Shown here in pieces: positions 1-13,200 of a DNA stretch of 64,000 nucleotides. Under the pieces are notes generated by a model. That model did no database searches. It worked only from the letters and a program-made list of their open reading frames with translations, and was not told the DNA's origin. A program made the translations under genes and the position numbers. This DNA is from Metarhizium brunneum (lineage: Eukaryota; Ascomycota; Sordariomycetes; Hypocreales; Clavicipitaceae). The stretch's first letter is position 1. Each line of letters begins with the position of its first letter. Location: the NCBI RefSeq assembly GCF_013426205.1, contig NC_089427.1, positions 1,116,001-1,180,000 on the forward strand. The letters are read 5' to 3'.

Positions 1-121
1 CCAAAATCATCAGTCGCGATTCAGGGTTGCCAACCGCCCACCGCCCACCGCCCACCTCTAATCTTGGGTTTTTGCAAATGCTTTCCGAGTAAACCATCGC
101 CTGCAATTGCGACGACACATC

Positions 122-3100
122 ATGGACGCAAATGCCAGTGCCAGCGCAACCCCCGAACCGGATGCGGATTCGCGTCGCCGCTCCGGACGCGTCGTTAAGT
201 TGCCGGCCAAGTACGCGCCGGAGCCCACCAACACCGCTGCGCCGAAGCGCAAGAGAGGTGCACAGGATGGAGAGGAAGTGGACGATGAGGAGGTGGACTC
301 GGAGGAGGACGTGAGTGACGAGGACGATGCCAGCGACGAAGAACACCCCGCTCCTAGATCGCGAAAGGCAGGCGGCCGCAGCAAGAAGCCTTCGAGCAAA
401 AAGCCCAAGATCAATGGAGCACAGCCGTCGGGACCGGCCCAAGTTTCTCGAATACCCAGCCGGCCCAAAAAGACCGTCCGCATTGAAGCGGGAGAGAAGG
501 GGACAGGCCTCTTTGGTAGGTTGACAAGAGCCTCCTATCCCCTGAAGCGTCTATTTATCTTCAATACTAACCATTTCCTACAGCCGATGTATTTGGCTCT
601 GGAGACGCTTCCGACAGTGTCGCGAAACAATGGCTAGAAAAATATAAAGAAGATGACGCGTCGGCATTAGCTGACCTTATCAACTGTATTCTTCAATGTG
701 CCGGCTGCGATCTGGAAGTTACGACTGATGATATACGCGACCCTGAGAATATCCCCAACAGACTGGTTGATCTACAGAATGTGTACCAAGAGGTTTGGCA
801 AAGCCGTGATTCCGTTTGCCAATGCCACTGTACTAACCTTTGCACAGCAACAAATTACCGACTACCCTTTAATATCAAGAGCAAAGGGTACAAAGTCATT
901 CCGCGACATGTTGGTGGGTTTCTTTCACTCTTTGATTAGTCTACTCCACGAGACGGATATGCTTTACAAGAATACGGATCTGATGGACAACTTGCATGCG
1001 TGGCTGGCAAGTATGTCGTCGTCGTCTCTGCGACCTTTCCGCCACACAGCAACCACGATATCCCTAGCCGTTCAAACAGGTCTGGTCCTCATAGCAAGCG
1101 TACTCGACCGGAGAATAGCAAACATAGATCAGCAGCTGGCGGCTGCCAAGAGAAGCAGGAACAAAACCAAGGCTTCAGAAGTGCAACGCAGCTTGAATGA
1201 GGCAAATGGGTATCGCAAAATTTGCAGCGACGGCATTCAGTCCTTTTTTGACACAGTGTTTGTCCACCGATACCGCGATGTGGACCCCAAGATTCGAGCA
1301 GAATGTGTCGATGCGTTGGGTGCATGGATTTGGGATCTTCCGACCGTGTTCATGGAGCCTGGCTATCTTCGCTACCTCGGCTGGATGCTTTCAGATACGA
1401 ATGCTACAACTCGCCAGGAGGTGCTGAAACAGCTTCTCAAGGTGTTCAGGCGCGATACTCAGCAGCTGGGACACTTTATCGATAGATTTCGACCGCGCTT
1501 AATCGAAATGGCAACACTCGACTCTGAAGTTTCTGTGCGGGTGACGGCAATCTCCGTCATCGATACGCTACGATCTGCAGCGCTCTTGGAACCAAGCGAG
1601 ATTGACGCCATTGCCAAGCTCATCTTTGACACCGAAATACGAATTCGCAAGGCTGTTGTCAATTTCTTTGTTGCTTGTATCGACGACGTTTATGAAGGCA
1701 AGCTGGAAGAGATTGGCGGCGCTGATGTTTTGGAAGAGTTGGATGACGTAGAGGAGGATGAATACGAATCCCCACGAAAAGAGTGGATTAATATCAAGTG
1801 TCTAGCAGAGATGCTGGCCATTTACGACGCTCAAATCGAGGAATCGCATCAGAATGGTGTTTCATCAAGCTTAGATGCTGCCACAGAGCTGCTAGATGGC
1901 TCGAACCCGGATACCAGAATCTCTCTTGCAGCCCAGGTGTTGTATGACAAAGTACCTGAGGTCACTAGATGGGAAATGATTTCGGGCTACCTTCTCTTTG
2001 ACCACACCACAAGTGCTAAGTCAAAGTCGAGATCAAAATCCAAGGCCACTTCTCCAGAAGCGGCCTTTAAGAAGGCTATTGCGCCAAATTCAGAGGAGGA
2101 GTCTATCCTTCTTGATGTCTTGAGCTCAGCCGTCAAGTCTAGTCTCACCCTGACTAGCGACCATGACAAGGGCAGGAGAAAGCTGGGCCGATCAGAGGCG
2201 GCTGAGGCTCAAGAGGAAGTTGCTCTCGAATTGACCACAGTAATCCCCAAGCTGCTGAACAAGTTTGGCGCAGAGCCTGAGACGGCAGCAATTGTGTTAC
2301 GACTCGAGCGATTCTTAAGTCTGGACACTTTCCAACAGCTGCGTCAGGACTCCAGCAAGTACGAAAGGCTGCTCGATGAGATAAGCACCCAATTCAACAG
2401 ACACGATGATAAGAGAGTCTTGTCCGAGGCCACCGCTGCTCTCTTACATGCTCGCCAGTACGAGGAGCTTGAGGAACTAACAGACAGCAGGCTGTCCCTG
2501 TTATGGGACAATGCTATCGATGCGCTCCGCAACTTTGACAAGTCTTGCGAGCTGTCCGTTCGTGGTAATCTACCCTTGGAAGCATTGCGCAACTTGTCTA
2601 CCATCTTGATGAAGATCAGTAAGCTTGCAAGCATATCTGACTGTGTCGACGCCATTGAAGCAAAGTCCAAGTCCAAGGACTCCTCTACATCACCTGTCAT
2701 TGATATTCTGAGCCATATTGTCCACCGCGGCAAATACGAGCCACAGGAGGACGAGATTGATGACTTGGAGGACGAAGTAGTCACATTTGCCATCAAGACA
2801 TGCCAGTTCTACCTTATGTGGAAGGCTAGAAGTATCGCCAAGCTCCTGGCGGCCGGCACAAGCTTGTCGGACGCAGCCTTGGATACACTCTCCGTTCTGC
2901 GGCAATCCTACCGAAGACACCTCATCGAAACCTTCTCATCCCGCGCTGCCATTGACCAGCTCCGCCTCTTTTCCACCGGCAGTCTCTGCGACCTCCATCT
3001 CACGTTCGCCACCCTCCGTCCCGCCATCAAAAACTTCCACCCTTCATCTGCAGCAGCCGCTGGCCGAGGTGATAAGCTCAAAGTTCTCCTCCAAGACATC

Positions 3101-3697
3101 GAGCCTGGCCTCGTCCCTGAACTCATCTCCATCTTCGAGGGGGCAGAGCGTCAGTACGCTAAAAGGTCCAAAAAGGACAAGTTGCTCAACGATCCCGCTG
3201 AAGATGAAGATCCCATGGCCGACGACGAAGAGCTCGACGAAGACGACGAAGACGAAGACCTGTCCAAGGAGGAACGCTACGCTGCCGAACTCAAGGCTGA
3301 AAGAGCCTTTTGTGAGCTCACTGGCAAATACGTCCTCGCCCTATCCGCCGGTCTCATCGAAGACCGCGGCTCACAAGCTGCTAAGCTCCGTCGCAGAATT
3401 CTCCGCAACGAAACAAAGCTCGGCCACAACTTCAAAGAAATCGTCGCCCATCTGGATGAGGAGAAGATAGCTAGACGGCATAAGAAGGCTACCAAGCAGC
3501 CTGCCAAGTCGGACAAACCAGGCCTGAGCCTGGAAGTCGTGGACGACGACGACCACGTTTTTGATGACGTCGAGCCGGAGGAGGGCTCGCGAGAGGATTT
3601 ACGAAGGAGAGAGCTACTGGAGGATGAGCCTATCGACGAGGGCGAGGATAACGAAGGCGGGCATAATGACGCGGATGACGATGGATTAGGCGACTAG
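122..3697 (+). CDS. SCC3: Cohesin subunit SCC3/STAG (SA/Psc3 family)
   Basis: Three exons, 122-515, 584-792 and 848-3697, give about 1150 residues. The introns are 68 and 55 bp; the second has a CTAAC branch site just before CAG. This is the stromalin subunit that holds the cohesin ring on chromatin for sister-chromatid cohesion in the nucleus. The first 130 residues are acidic and basic low-complexity. The STAG block, including a SSSLRPFRHTAT stretch near residue 257, is followed by the stromalin conservative domain (FVHRYRDVDPKIRAECVDA near residue 338), helical HEAT-type repeats and a very acidic tail, as expected for the family. The start is the first ATG of the frame that splices cleanly. 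The reading frame starting further downstream misses exons 1 and 2. It lies tail-to-tail with POT1. Confidence 0.93.
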
Positions 3698-4173
3698 AAA
3701 CATCTATTAAGCAAATGGGTTACGAAAAAGGACTGGAGGATGGTCTGCTTTGCAAGCTTATCTCATGTCGGCACTTGATCTGGATTTTTTTTTGTTTTAA
3801 TTCCTTTTCTGGAACTTGATTTCTTGCTTGTTGTTATTTGTGCCCATTTTATACGTGTCTTGCGTAGGGAGGGTTGGGGAGGCGAAATGGGCAGAGCGTA
3901 CGACTGGGTGATGGAAAGTGGGCGAGGTGTGTTATGAAGCGACTTGGGCAAAAAATTTTTTTTTTTATTTTTTTGCCCGGCGTTTTTTTTATGACTAGGT
4001 ACATAATATTCAGATCGGCCACGTTTTTCCGTTTGTACTACTTTATGGGCTGAAACTGTAAGATTTGTGATGTAAAGGTTCCTCCTGTTGGGTTGTTTTG
4101 GTATTGGAGCAATCTAATGGATGAAATGTGCATAATATAAGACGGCGCCTGCGAGGGGTGGATATTGGAACGT
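3698..4173. other. Intergenic, convergent 3' ends of SCC3 and POT1
   Basis: This holds the 3' flanks of two converging genes. It is T/A-rich with long T runs near 3955-3990, and I see no coding potential. It probably holds both polyadenylation regions. Confidence 0.6.
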
Positions 4174-6430
4174 TCAATGTCTGAAGCCGGTTATTCTAGT
4201 CCCAAACAGACCGAATATTCTTTCCCAACGCTTGCCGTTTCCAGCGTCAGCCTTTGTTTCATCATCTTCCGCGACTGTTACACCATACTGGCGAATACAA
4301 CACGCAAAGGGGCGGTTAGAAACCTCTGGCCGTGCGGGCTTCTTTGTATCGGATTCTTCATCATCGGAGTGCGCTGGAGGGACACTGCGATTATTTGAAT
4401 GTCTTGCTTTTAATAATCGGTCTTCCATTTCGGCTTTTTGCTCTTCCAAGTTTCCCCATAGCGACCACAGCCTCAGGCGTAAATCACTGAGGGTTTTTTC
4501 GTCGTTTCTCAAATCGGATGCATCTAGGCCCAAAAGCATTTGGGCAGATTGGTTATTGACCACCACCCAGATGGAGTCCTTGGAGCCTCCTTTGGACTGC
4601 GCATTTTCTAGTTTTAAACAGAAGCGCCACTCCCATCCCGTGACGACATTAGTGAGTGCTGAGAGCGGATGTGCATCGTTGTCAGAGTCTGAAGTTGTGT
4701 CGGAGTCCGACTCTTCGTTGTCCGAGAGACCAGCATATTCAGATGCTCTTCTTGTACGATGCGCAAAGTCTTCGAGACAAGGGGGCATGAAGTCGGTTAC
4801 ACGAACGCATGTGCGGTAATTGGAATTTATGAACGGCAGTTGGAGCTTGATGGTGTCTCCTTGTATTGTAGTTTCATGATATGTGGGTGCTAGTATGTCT
4901 GCGATGGACGTAACTGTCTTAAGTTCGTTTTCGCACCTTACTGGGAATTTGTTAGCTATATTGGCGGTTAGGCTGGGTGTTTAGAGGCTTACTTTGTCTG
5001 TTGAGGTCTTCGGGGACATTTTCTTCGGGGACATTTTCTGTGGTGATGTTATCAGGCGGCAAAGCATTGTCTGCCTGGCCGTTTTGTTGTTTATATCCTC
5101 GTTGTTTAGACAGTCGATTTTCGGTTCTTCTCTGTTTTGAGTTTTTACGGGCCTTGACATCCGTTTCCGAACTCAAGCCGAGCTGGGCCTTGCGTTTTAG
5201 TCCTGCGTTGGTGGCTTCACTAAGATCTTTGAGATCTTCCTGCACTTTCTTTTCGTATGCTCGCTTTCGCCTAAGGGCATTTTTCAGCTCTGGACTCAGC
5301 GTGTCGCTGGCAAGGTGGTCTAATTTTAATATATTGACCTTGTTTCCCTGGACACCTCGTTCTTCTCTGAGGTAACCTTCCAAATTGGTTGCATTGTGGC
5401 CTAATTTGATTTGCAGATTACGCAAAGAGACCCAGGTGCCTATTGAAAGGTGTTGATCTCGGATTGCTCCCGCGTGTGGCTCAAAACAGGTGATTTGCAT
5501 GCTCATCTTCCCAAACGGGCCTGGCCACCCAGACTTCTGTGAAGAGCCAGAATATTTGCTCATGTAATCATTCGGCCTATCGTCTCGTTCCTCGAAAGAG
5601 CCACCCTCCATAAACTTGTAATGGTAGAATAGCCGATGTTCCGTGTAATCTGAAATCCACAAGGTGAATTTGTCACCCAAATCGTACGGCTCCTTGACGA
5701 TTTGCACCACTGTATCAGCAAACTTTCCGGTCTGCAAGTCTTTTAGCTCAGAAAACTTCTTATTCAAGTTGGTCGAATTTTTTCTCATGATGTCGAACTC
5801 AGAATGTGACGGGACTCTCTCTTTGTTGATAGTGTTATATAGGACACTGACGAACTCATTCTCAATCTTGTTTGGTTGACGTTTGATCTTGGTTCTGGTT
5901 GGCAGCCGACGGGCATTGGAGGCATCGGCGCCATATTTGGGTATTTTAATAGACTCGTATATGTGTAAATCAGTTGTCTTGTGGGTGCATAGTGAAGTTG
6001 AATCTTCATAGCGTTGAACCTAGACTCTGGTTACGTGCGTGAGCGTTGTACATTGTCAAGGTCAAACTTACCTTGACTGAAAATACGATGATCACGTCAC
6101 CGCAGCTAGCATCCGGCATATCGTTTTGTGGCCAAAAAATGTTGAGGAGAATAGATCCCTCAGGCTCGTCTTCGACTGACTGATCATAGATGCGCATCTG
6201 ACATTTCCAATCTAGCACATTTAGCAAAAGATGGCGGAAAGAGTCAATTGATATATAAAGATGGGATGCATACCCTCTCCTCTCGTGGGAATTGGAGCTC
6301 GAAAGTCTGTTAGAATCCCAATTAAATTGATTCTAGATCCTGCACTGATCTTGCCCCCGAGGACATCTCCAACTGTTGCAAATCCGGATGGCAGCTTGCC
6401 TTGCCTTGTTAAGGACCGCGTGGCTGCCAT
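4174..6430 (-). CDS. pot1: Protection of telomeres protein POT1
   Basis: Minus-strand exons are 6430-6274, 6211-6072, 6019-4993 and 4940-4174 (696 residues). The introns of 62, 52 and 52 bp keep phase exactly. POT1 binds the single-stranded G-rich telomere overhang as part of shelterin and regulates telomerase access. The first OB fold (Telo_bind) covers roughly residues 10-150 and carries the family block INLIGILTDF followed by PIPTRGEDWKC across intron 1. The second OB fold (Pot1PC) lies at about 190-330 (DKFTLWISDYTEHRLFYHYK). A basic Lys/Arg-rich linker near 345-395 and a C-terminal domain with acidic Ser runs follow. Length suits fungal POT1. The gene is tail-to-tail with the cohesin subunit. 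Product assignment is firm; the exon 4 join rests on frame and splice signals only. Confidence 0.9.
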
Positions 6431-7285
6431 TTGCGCGCATTTCTTCCCACAAGTTCCAAAGAAGAGATAAAGAGTTGTAAATGTCGGCGCAAATCAATGA
6501 GACAGCTTCTGGCAGCTTTTGATGCATGAACTGATGATTAATTTACTAAAGTCACTATGACGCGGTACACGCGTGTGACGATTGTTAGAAACAGTATCTC
6601 GACGCGGCTACACGTGACCAATTCAAAATGGAGCGAGGATAAGGAGGCGGGCAAGCAGGTCAGCCCAATGTTTCACGACGGGGAGGAACGGTCTGCTCTA
6701 ACGCGCCAGAAAAAAGGGCGAAAACTCAAGCACAAACAGCTACGGTTGGAACTAGCACTGTAAACTGTCGAAGTTTACAGAGTTTACAGAGTACTCCGTA
6801 CTTAAGTACAGATTGGCCGAGTTTTGCCAAGGCAGATGTTGGTTGCCCCTAACATTCAGTACTGCTCGCTCTGGCAAAGCCAGGTGGCGGAGTGTGTACT
6901 CTCAGTTTGACCGGCACCAGGGTGGACACGGCACACCGATATATTGGTGCCTCAGGCAGCCCGCCAACCCAAATGAGGCGGTTGCGGGTACTCGGGCTTA
7001 GCCTCTCTGGCAACGCAACAAGCAAAAAAGACTGGCTTCATTTCTTTTCGCCATCCCTCATCCCCCATTTCTCTCATCATCCCAGACCTTGTCCAATCTT
7101 CTTCGGAGACTCCGTCTCGTGCAGCTGCGTAGCCGCACTTCCATCAAGAGACGTAGCAAGAGTTTCGCTTTTCGTTCAACACCAGCCTTTCTTTGGGGCA
7201 TTGTCCTTGCGGTCAACAATAACCCCCGCACTACGTGCTCTCGCCCACTTCGTCGACCCCCGGATACCGTGCAAGCTGCATCACA
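6431..7285. other. Divergent promoter region between POT1 and importin alpha
   Basis: There are no supported genes in this 855-bp spacer between divergent starts. It contains a GTACTCCGTAC motif at 6791-6801, followed by a TTAAGTAC stretch, and pyrimidine-rich tracts near 7030-7130 that suit the importin 5' UTR. Confidence 0.6.
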
Positions 7286-9342
7286 ATGGCGGAGCGATAC
7301 ATCCCCGAGCACCGTCGGACTCAGTTCAAGGCGAAGAACACCTTCAAGCCTGAGGAGCTGCGTCGCCGCCGCGAGGAACAGCAGGTTGAAATTCGGAAGG
7401 CCAAGAGGGAAGAGAACCTTGCAAAACGTCGAGGTATTGGGACTGGTGAGAATCGTCCTGGCGCCTCGCTTGGTGCCGCTCCCGACAGTGACGATGAGTC
7501 TGCCCCCACAGAATCTCAGGTATGTGCGACTCATTTATTTTGACTCTAAGGGGTTTCTGAAATTTTGAATACCATCTGTCCCCCGTCTCCAGACCACCAT
7601 GGCACCAGGAAGGGCCTTTTCTTTCTACCATTTCCTTGCTGGAAAAGCAGATGATTGTTTTACCTGTGATGTGGGGGTCTGGCATGTGGTTGCCCGACCC
7701 CACATCAGCGCTTGCACCCTGACTTCCAAGCTCATGACGGGTTTTGCAAGCTCAAAGCCAGCATTTTGTCACTGCATGACGGCGTTTGAAAAGTTTTCTT
7801 TTTTGCCTGGTTGATTTTGAAGTTATCAAATCATGACTGCTAACACATCTTCGTCATAGTTGAACGAGGACCTTCCTCAAATGGTCGAAGGCGTTTTCTC
7901 AGACCAAGTCGATTTGCAGATTCAAGCCACAACGAAATTCCGTAAGCTTCTGTCAAAGGAGCGCAATCCTCCGATCGAAGAGGTCATCAAGACTGGCGTT
8001 GTTAGTCGCTTCGTTGAATTCTTGCGATCTCGTCATACTCTTGTACAGTTTGAGGCTGCTTGGGCCTTGACCAATATCGCCTCCGGTTCCGCTACTCAGA
8101 CTCAGGTCGTCATTGAAGCTGGTGCTGTTCCTATCTTTGTTGAGCTGTTGGCTAGCACTGAGCCTGATGTCAGGGAACAAGCGGTCTGGGCTTTGGGTAA
8201 CATTGCCGGTGACAGCCCTCAGTGCCGCGACTATGTGCTTAGCTGCGGTGCTCTCAAGCCCCTTCTGAACTTGCTTGGCGACAGCCGCAAGCTCAGCATG
8301 CTGCGCAACGCTACCTGGACCTTGAGCAACTTCTGCCGTGGCAAGATGCCCCAGCCTGACTGGAACACCGTGAGTTTACACATGCCACAGCCTATCCGCG
8401 CTGGAACTCTAGACTAACAAATTCTACCAGATTGCTCCCGCTCTTCCTGTTCTGTCGAAGCTCGTTTACTCCTTGGACGATGAGGTTTTGATTGATGCCT
8501 GCTGGGCTATCTCGTATCTCTCAGATGGTTCCAACGATAAAATCCAAGCCGTTATCGAGGCTGGCATTCCACGTCGCTTGGTGGAGCTTCTGATGCACGC
8601 TTCTACCTCGGTCCAGACCCCTGCGCTCCGATCTGTCGGTAACATTGTCACGGGTGATGATATTCAAACACAGGTCATCATCAACTGCGGTGCCTTGCCT
8701 TGCCTTTTGTCTCTCCTGAGTTCAACCAAGGACGGCATTCGCAAAGAGGCTTGCTGGACTATCTCCAATATCACTGCTGGCAACACTTCTCAGATCCAGG
8801 CCGTCATTGATGCTAACATCATTCCTCCGCTGATCCACCTTCTTCAGAACGGCGACTTGAAGACCCGGAAGGAGGCCTGCTGGGCCATTAGCAACGCCAC
8901 TTCTGGAGCTCTTCAGAAACCCGAGCAGATTCGCTACCTCGTCGCCCAGGGCTGCATCAAGCCTCTGTGCGACTTGTTGACTTGCCCTGATAATAAAATC
9001 ATCCAGGTTGCGCTAGACGGCCTCGAGAATATCCTGAAAATTGGCGATCTTGATAAGCAAGCGGCTGGTGAAAGTGCTGATACCATCAACCGATTTGCCC
9101 TCTTCATTGAGGAATGTGGTGGCATGGAAAAGATTCACGACTGCCAGAACAATGCGAACGAAGACATTTACATGAAGGCTTACAACATTATCGAGAAGTA
9201 CTTCTCTGATGATGAGGAGAATGCGGATGAGGGCATGGCTCAGCCCGCTGGTCCTAATGGCACTTTCGGCTTTGGCACTAACGGTGCCGCCCAGTCTGGT
9301 GGTTTCAATTTTGCCAACGGCGGTGACTCCATGGACATGTAA
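7286..9342 (+). CDS. SRP1: Importin alpha (karyopherin alpha, SRP1/KapA family)
   Basis: Exons 7286-7519, 7860-8369 and 8431-9342 encode 551 residues, the usual size. The protein recognises classical nuclear localisation signals in the cytoplasm and links them to importin beta. Residues 1-60 are the Arg/Lys-rich importin-beta-binding domain ([20 protein letters not shown]). About ten armadillo repeats follow, with the Trp/Asn array that forms the NLS groove visible as repeated AxWALxNIAxG and ACWxISNxxxG motifs. The C-terminus has the acidic DDEEN stretch and a glycine-rich tail. The first intron is long for this genome (340 bp) and contains a hairpin; the second is 61 bp. The ATG at 7286 has a good fungal context (ACAATGGC). 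Confidence 0.95.
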
Positions 9343-10273
9343 AGCAACGGAAGACAAAAGGATGCATCCCTTTCCTTCTGGCCAGAGCCAAGTATCTCTG
9401 GAGACACTACGTTGAATTTTCCAATCAATACCCCCTTTCACAACCACATTTACCCTCACACAATCACGTTCTAGCTCAAGTAGAGCTTTACGTTTGATCC
9501 CTCCCCCCCAACATCGTCACAACAGTCCACCGTCTCTATTTTCTTTTTTTAATCTGGTATGAAGAATCTTCGTAGGTGGAGAGCAAGGTAAACGGTTGCA
9601 GGATATGATTCAGGTCCTATGGTAGCTTGAAAGCTCCAACCTGAGAGATGAATGAAATGAAGCAGGAGAATACCGAAAAAAAAATCGGAACTGCCCTATG
9701 GGTAGCCCGCGCTGGCGGTGCGCAGGCTCAAAGCGATGTAGGACATTGGCGGAGGAGCAGTCCCACCCAGCGAGTTTTACGGGCGTCTTTCAAGAAGCGC
9801 AAGGACGGTCAAGTCAAGGCACAGGCACTTAATAATTGTTTTCATGCAGCGACTGGTCCCTCTGCGCCTTGATTACCCCACGGGAGATGTCGCTCCAGCG
9901 TGGAAGTCATAACCAAGTGGTTATAAATCACGGTAGGTACACCAACGTAGTGAAATAAAATATCTCGCCCCCAGATGACGACCATGTGCAATTCTGTGAA
10001 CCAGTGACTTAGTGTCTATAATTCCCTGACGTATTACTTGGAAGAGATTTGTTCCATGTTGAATGTTTGCCTACTCCGGACCCCTTTTCTGGTTGTGTTT
10101 GTCCATACAGTAAGCCACACGGTCATGACCGTGCCTGCAGCGCGTTGGTTACACTGTGCGATTATTATATATATACTGTTCGAGGTTGCAATTTGCATCC
10201 ATAGTCCACTTTTGCCGCCAGATGAACTCAAGCACCGCAAAGCCGCGCGGTAACGCCAATACATACATCTGTC
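9343..10273. other. Intergenic spacer
   Basis: This is the 3' flank of importin alpha and the promoter of the downstream helicase. It has T-rich and A-rich tracts and a TATATATA stretch near 10167. No gene or repeat was recognised. Confidence 0.5.
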
Positions 10274-13200
10274 ATGGTGAAGAAGGGCAAAGCGAAGGCT
10301 GAGCCGCCGACACAGGCTATAGAGTCTGCTGGTAATAATGGGACAAAGGCGAAAAGGGGCCAAAAGGCCGAGTCTTCGACACCCATTGTTCCGCCAGCAG
10401 GCCCGCCCAAGCCAACCGTCAAACAAATAATTGGAGGCTCGTCATGGACGGGTAAGCTCCCAGTCAACCTTTTAAGTGAATACTGCCAGAAACAGCGTTG
10501 GGAAAAGCCAGAATACGACACCCGAAAGACACCTGAAGGATTCTCAGTATGGGTCACTTTGAGCGCAAAGGACCCCAAGACTCAGCAGTTGACCAAGTTG
10601 GACCCATTCAAGATACCTCTCAGTCATAAACATTTGATTTTGAGGGACACGGCCCTGGAGGCCAAGCATGCCGCTGCTACGTATGCTTTGTTCAGAGTTT
10701 GCAGCATGCAAAACAAGCATACCGTGCTGCCGCCAGACCACAAGTCATTGTGGAAAGAGTTTCAGGCATTGAAAGTGCAAGATGTGAAGGATGGCAAGGC
10801 ATGGATGTATGAAGCGGATCCATTCAGAGCGCTTCAAGAAAGACAGGAGGCCAAGGCTGCTGCGGACAAGAAGCGAAGGGAGCTCGAGCAAGCCAAGGCC
10901 AAGGCCAAGGAAATGCCTGGTGCATCAGGCTTGGTGTTGTTGAGCAACTCTGGAAACGATAAAGGGGCTTCATTCAACCCGATGAAGGGATGGACCACGG
11001 CACCAAAGGTTGAGATGGGCAGACAGACAAGAGTGCAGCTTGAAGCACTTCTTCGAAACGGAATCTCCTGGAATCCGCACGGTGTACGAATGCAACAAGA
11101 TCAGAAGCGCTTCCTGGTTACGGAACTTGGCAAATTAGGGTTCAGACGAAGTCACGTCATTGAGGCCGTGGAATACTGCAAAGACCGTGAAGAAGCCCTT
11201 GAATGGTTGTTGATTCATGTACCTGAAGATGACTTGCCACGCTGGGCTATACCCGAAAGCTATTCTGCTGGTGTCTCTATTGGATCTACAAATCTGAAGC
11301 GAGAGGGAATTATTAAATCTTTATCAGAAACAGGCTACTCTGTTGAGCTGTGTACTCGCATTCTCGATGAAAACGATGGAGATGAAAGTAAAGCAGCCGA
11401 GGCCTTGCAGCACATTTTGCTTTCATCTAGCCCTGCAAGCGACGCAGAACAGGGTGAATCTGATGACTTCCTGGACATGGGTTCACCAGAAGAGCAATGG
11501 GACGATGAAATCGCTAGCCTAGAAGCCATGTATGGTGACGCTTTCCGCCGCGAATCTAACGACTTGATCCAGTTGAAGCTGGAATCGGTAAAGAACGCTC
11601 AGAGCGGTCAAAAAGGCGAGGTTGAAACATTCCTACAAGTTCGAAGACCGTCTAGCTACCCGAAACATCTGATCATAGCAATCATCGCAAAACTGCCGTC
11701 TTACATTAAGCTCAGCATAGTCAGACGGGCCCTAGCATACATGGAAAATTCTCTGCGGGATGAACCAATGAAGATTTATCTTGTTATGGACTGGATTCAG
11801 CAGAACATCAACGGAATCATCGACAGCCCTGGCAATTTAGTTGACATTTCTGCTGTTTCCTCCGCGGCTTCAGAAAACCGTCCAGTTGCACAAGGGAGAC
11901 GGGTAAAGAGAACTCGGAATGTCCGACCAATCAATTGGGTATCCGATTCTAAAACCAAGGAGGAGTGGCTTCGTCGACAAGAAAGCTCGGCATGGAAAGA
12001 TATGTTATCGAAACGACAGAGACTTCCAGCCTGGCAGATGCGAGAAAAAATTGTCAAGACTGTCAACGACAATCATGTGACCATCATAAGTGGTGAAACG
12101 GGCTCGGGCAAGTCTACTCAATCTGTTCAGTTTATTCTGGATGATCTGTATGGCAAAGGCGTGGGAGGCTGTGCGAACATGATTGTTACGCAGCCGCGTC
12201 GAATTTCGGCACTGGGTCTGGCTGATCGCGTGGCAGAAGAACGATGCTCAAATGTTGGAGGGGAGGTTGGCTATATCATTCGCGGGGAATCTCGACAATC
12301 AAAAGACACAAGGATCACATTTGTCACAGCGGGCGTGCTGCTGCGACGGTTGCAAACATCTGGCGGGCGAGTGGAAGACGTGGTTGCTTCGTTGGCCGAT
12401 GTCAGCCATGTGATCATCGATGAAGTGCATGAACGCAGTCTTGACACCGACTTTTTGCTGAACTTGATACGCGACGTTATGAGAACCAAGAAGGATATGT
12501 TGAAGCTTATCCTCATGTCTGCTACGCTTGATGCTGCCACGTTTATGGACTACTTTGCTTCAGAAGGACTGAGTGTGGGCTGCGTTGAAATTGCGGGCAG
12601 GACATTCCCGGTGGACGAGTACTATTTAGATGATGTCGTTCGGATGACGGGATTTAACGTTGAGAAGCCAGACGCTGGCTTTATCACAGACGAGTCCATG
12701 GGGAAAATTATTCAGAAGCTTGGCCACCGGATCAACTACACCTTGCTGGTGGACGCTGTCAAAGCAATTGATTACGAGCTTTCATACGAGAAGAAGCCGG
12801 ATGGTATACTCATATTTCTGCCTGGCGTGGGCGAGATTAACCACGCCTGCAATCATTTGCGATCTATCAACTCGCTGCATGTCTTGCCGCTGCATGCGTC
12901 ATTGGAGACTCGAGAGCAGAAAAGAGTATTTTCCAAGCCTCCTCCAGGAAAGCGCAAGGTTGTAGTAGCTACTAATGTAGCGGAAACATCCATCACAATC
13001 GATGATATCATTGCTGTTATTGACAGTGGCAAAGTTAAAGAAACGAGCTTTGACGCCCAAAACAATATGAGGAAGCTCGAAGAGACTTGGGCGTCGCGAG
13101 CAGCCTGCAAGCAACGGCGCGGACGTGCGGGCCGTGTTCAAGAAGGCAGATGCTACAAGCTATACACAGAAAACTTGGAACGACAAATGGCTGAGCGGCC

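Noticed and set aside
2787..3470. 227-codon frame within SCC3
   Set aside because: Same-strand shadow frame, Ser/Thr/Pro-rich, inside the well-supported cohesin gene.
7599..7814. Short frame inside importin alpha intron 1
   Set aside because: It lies wholly in the intron and has no protein-like pattern.
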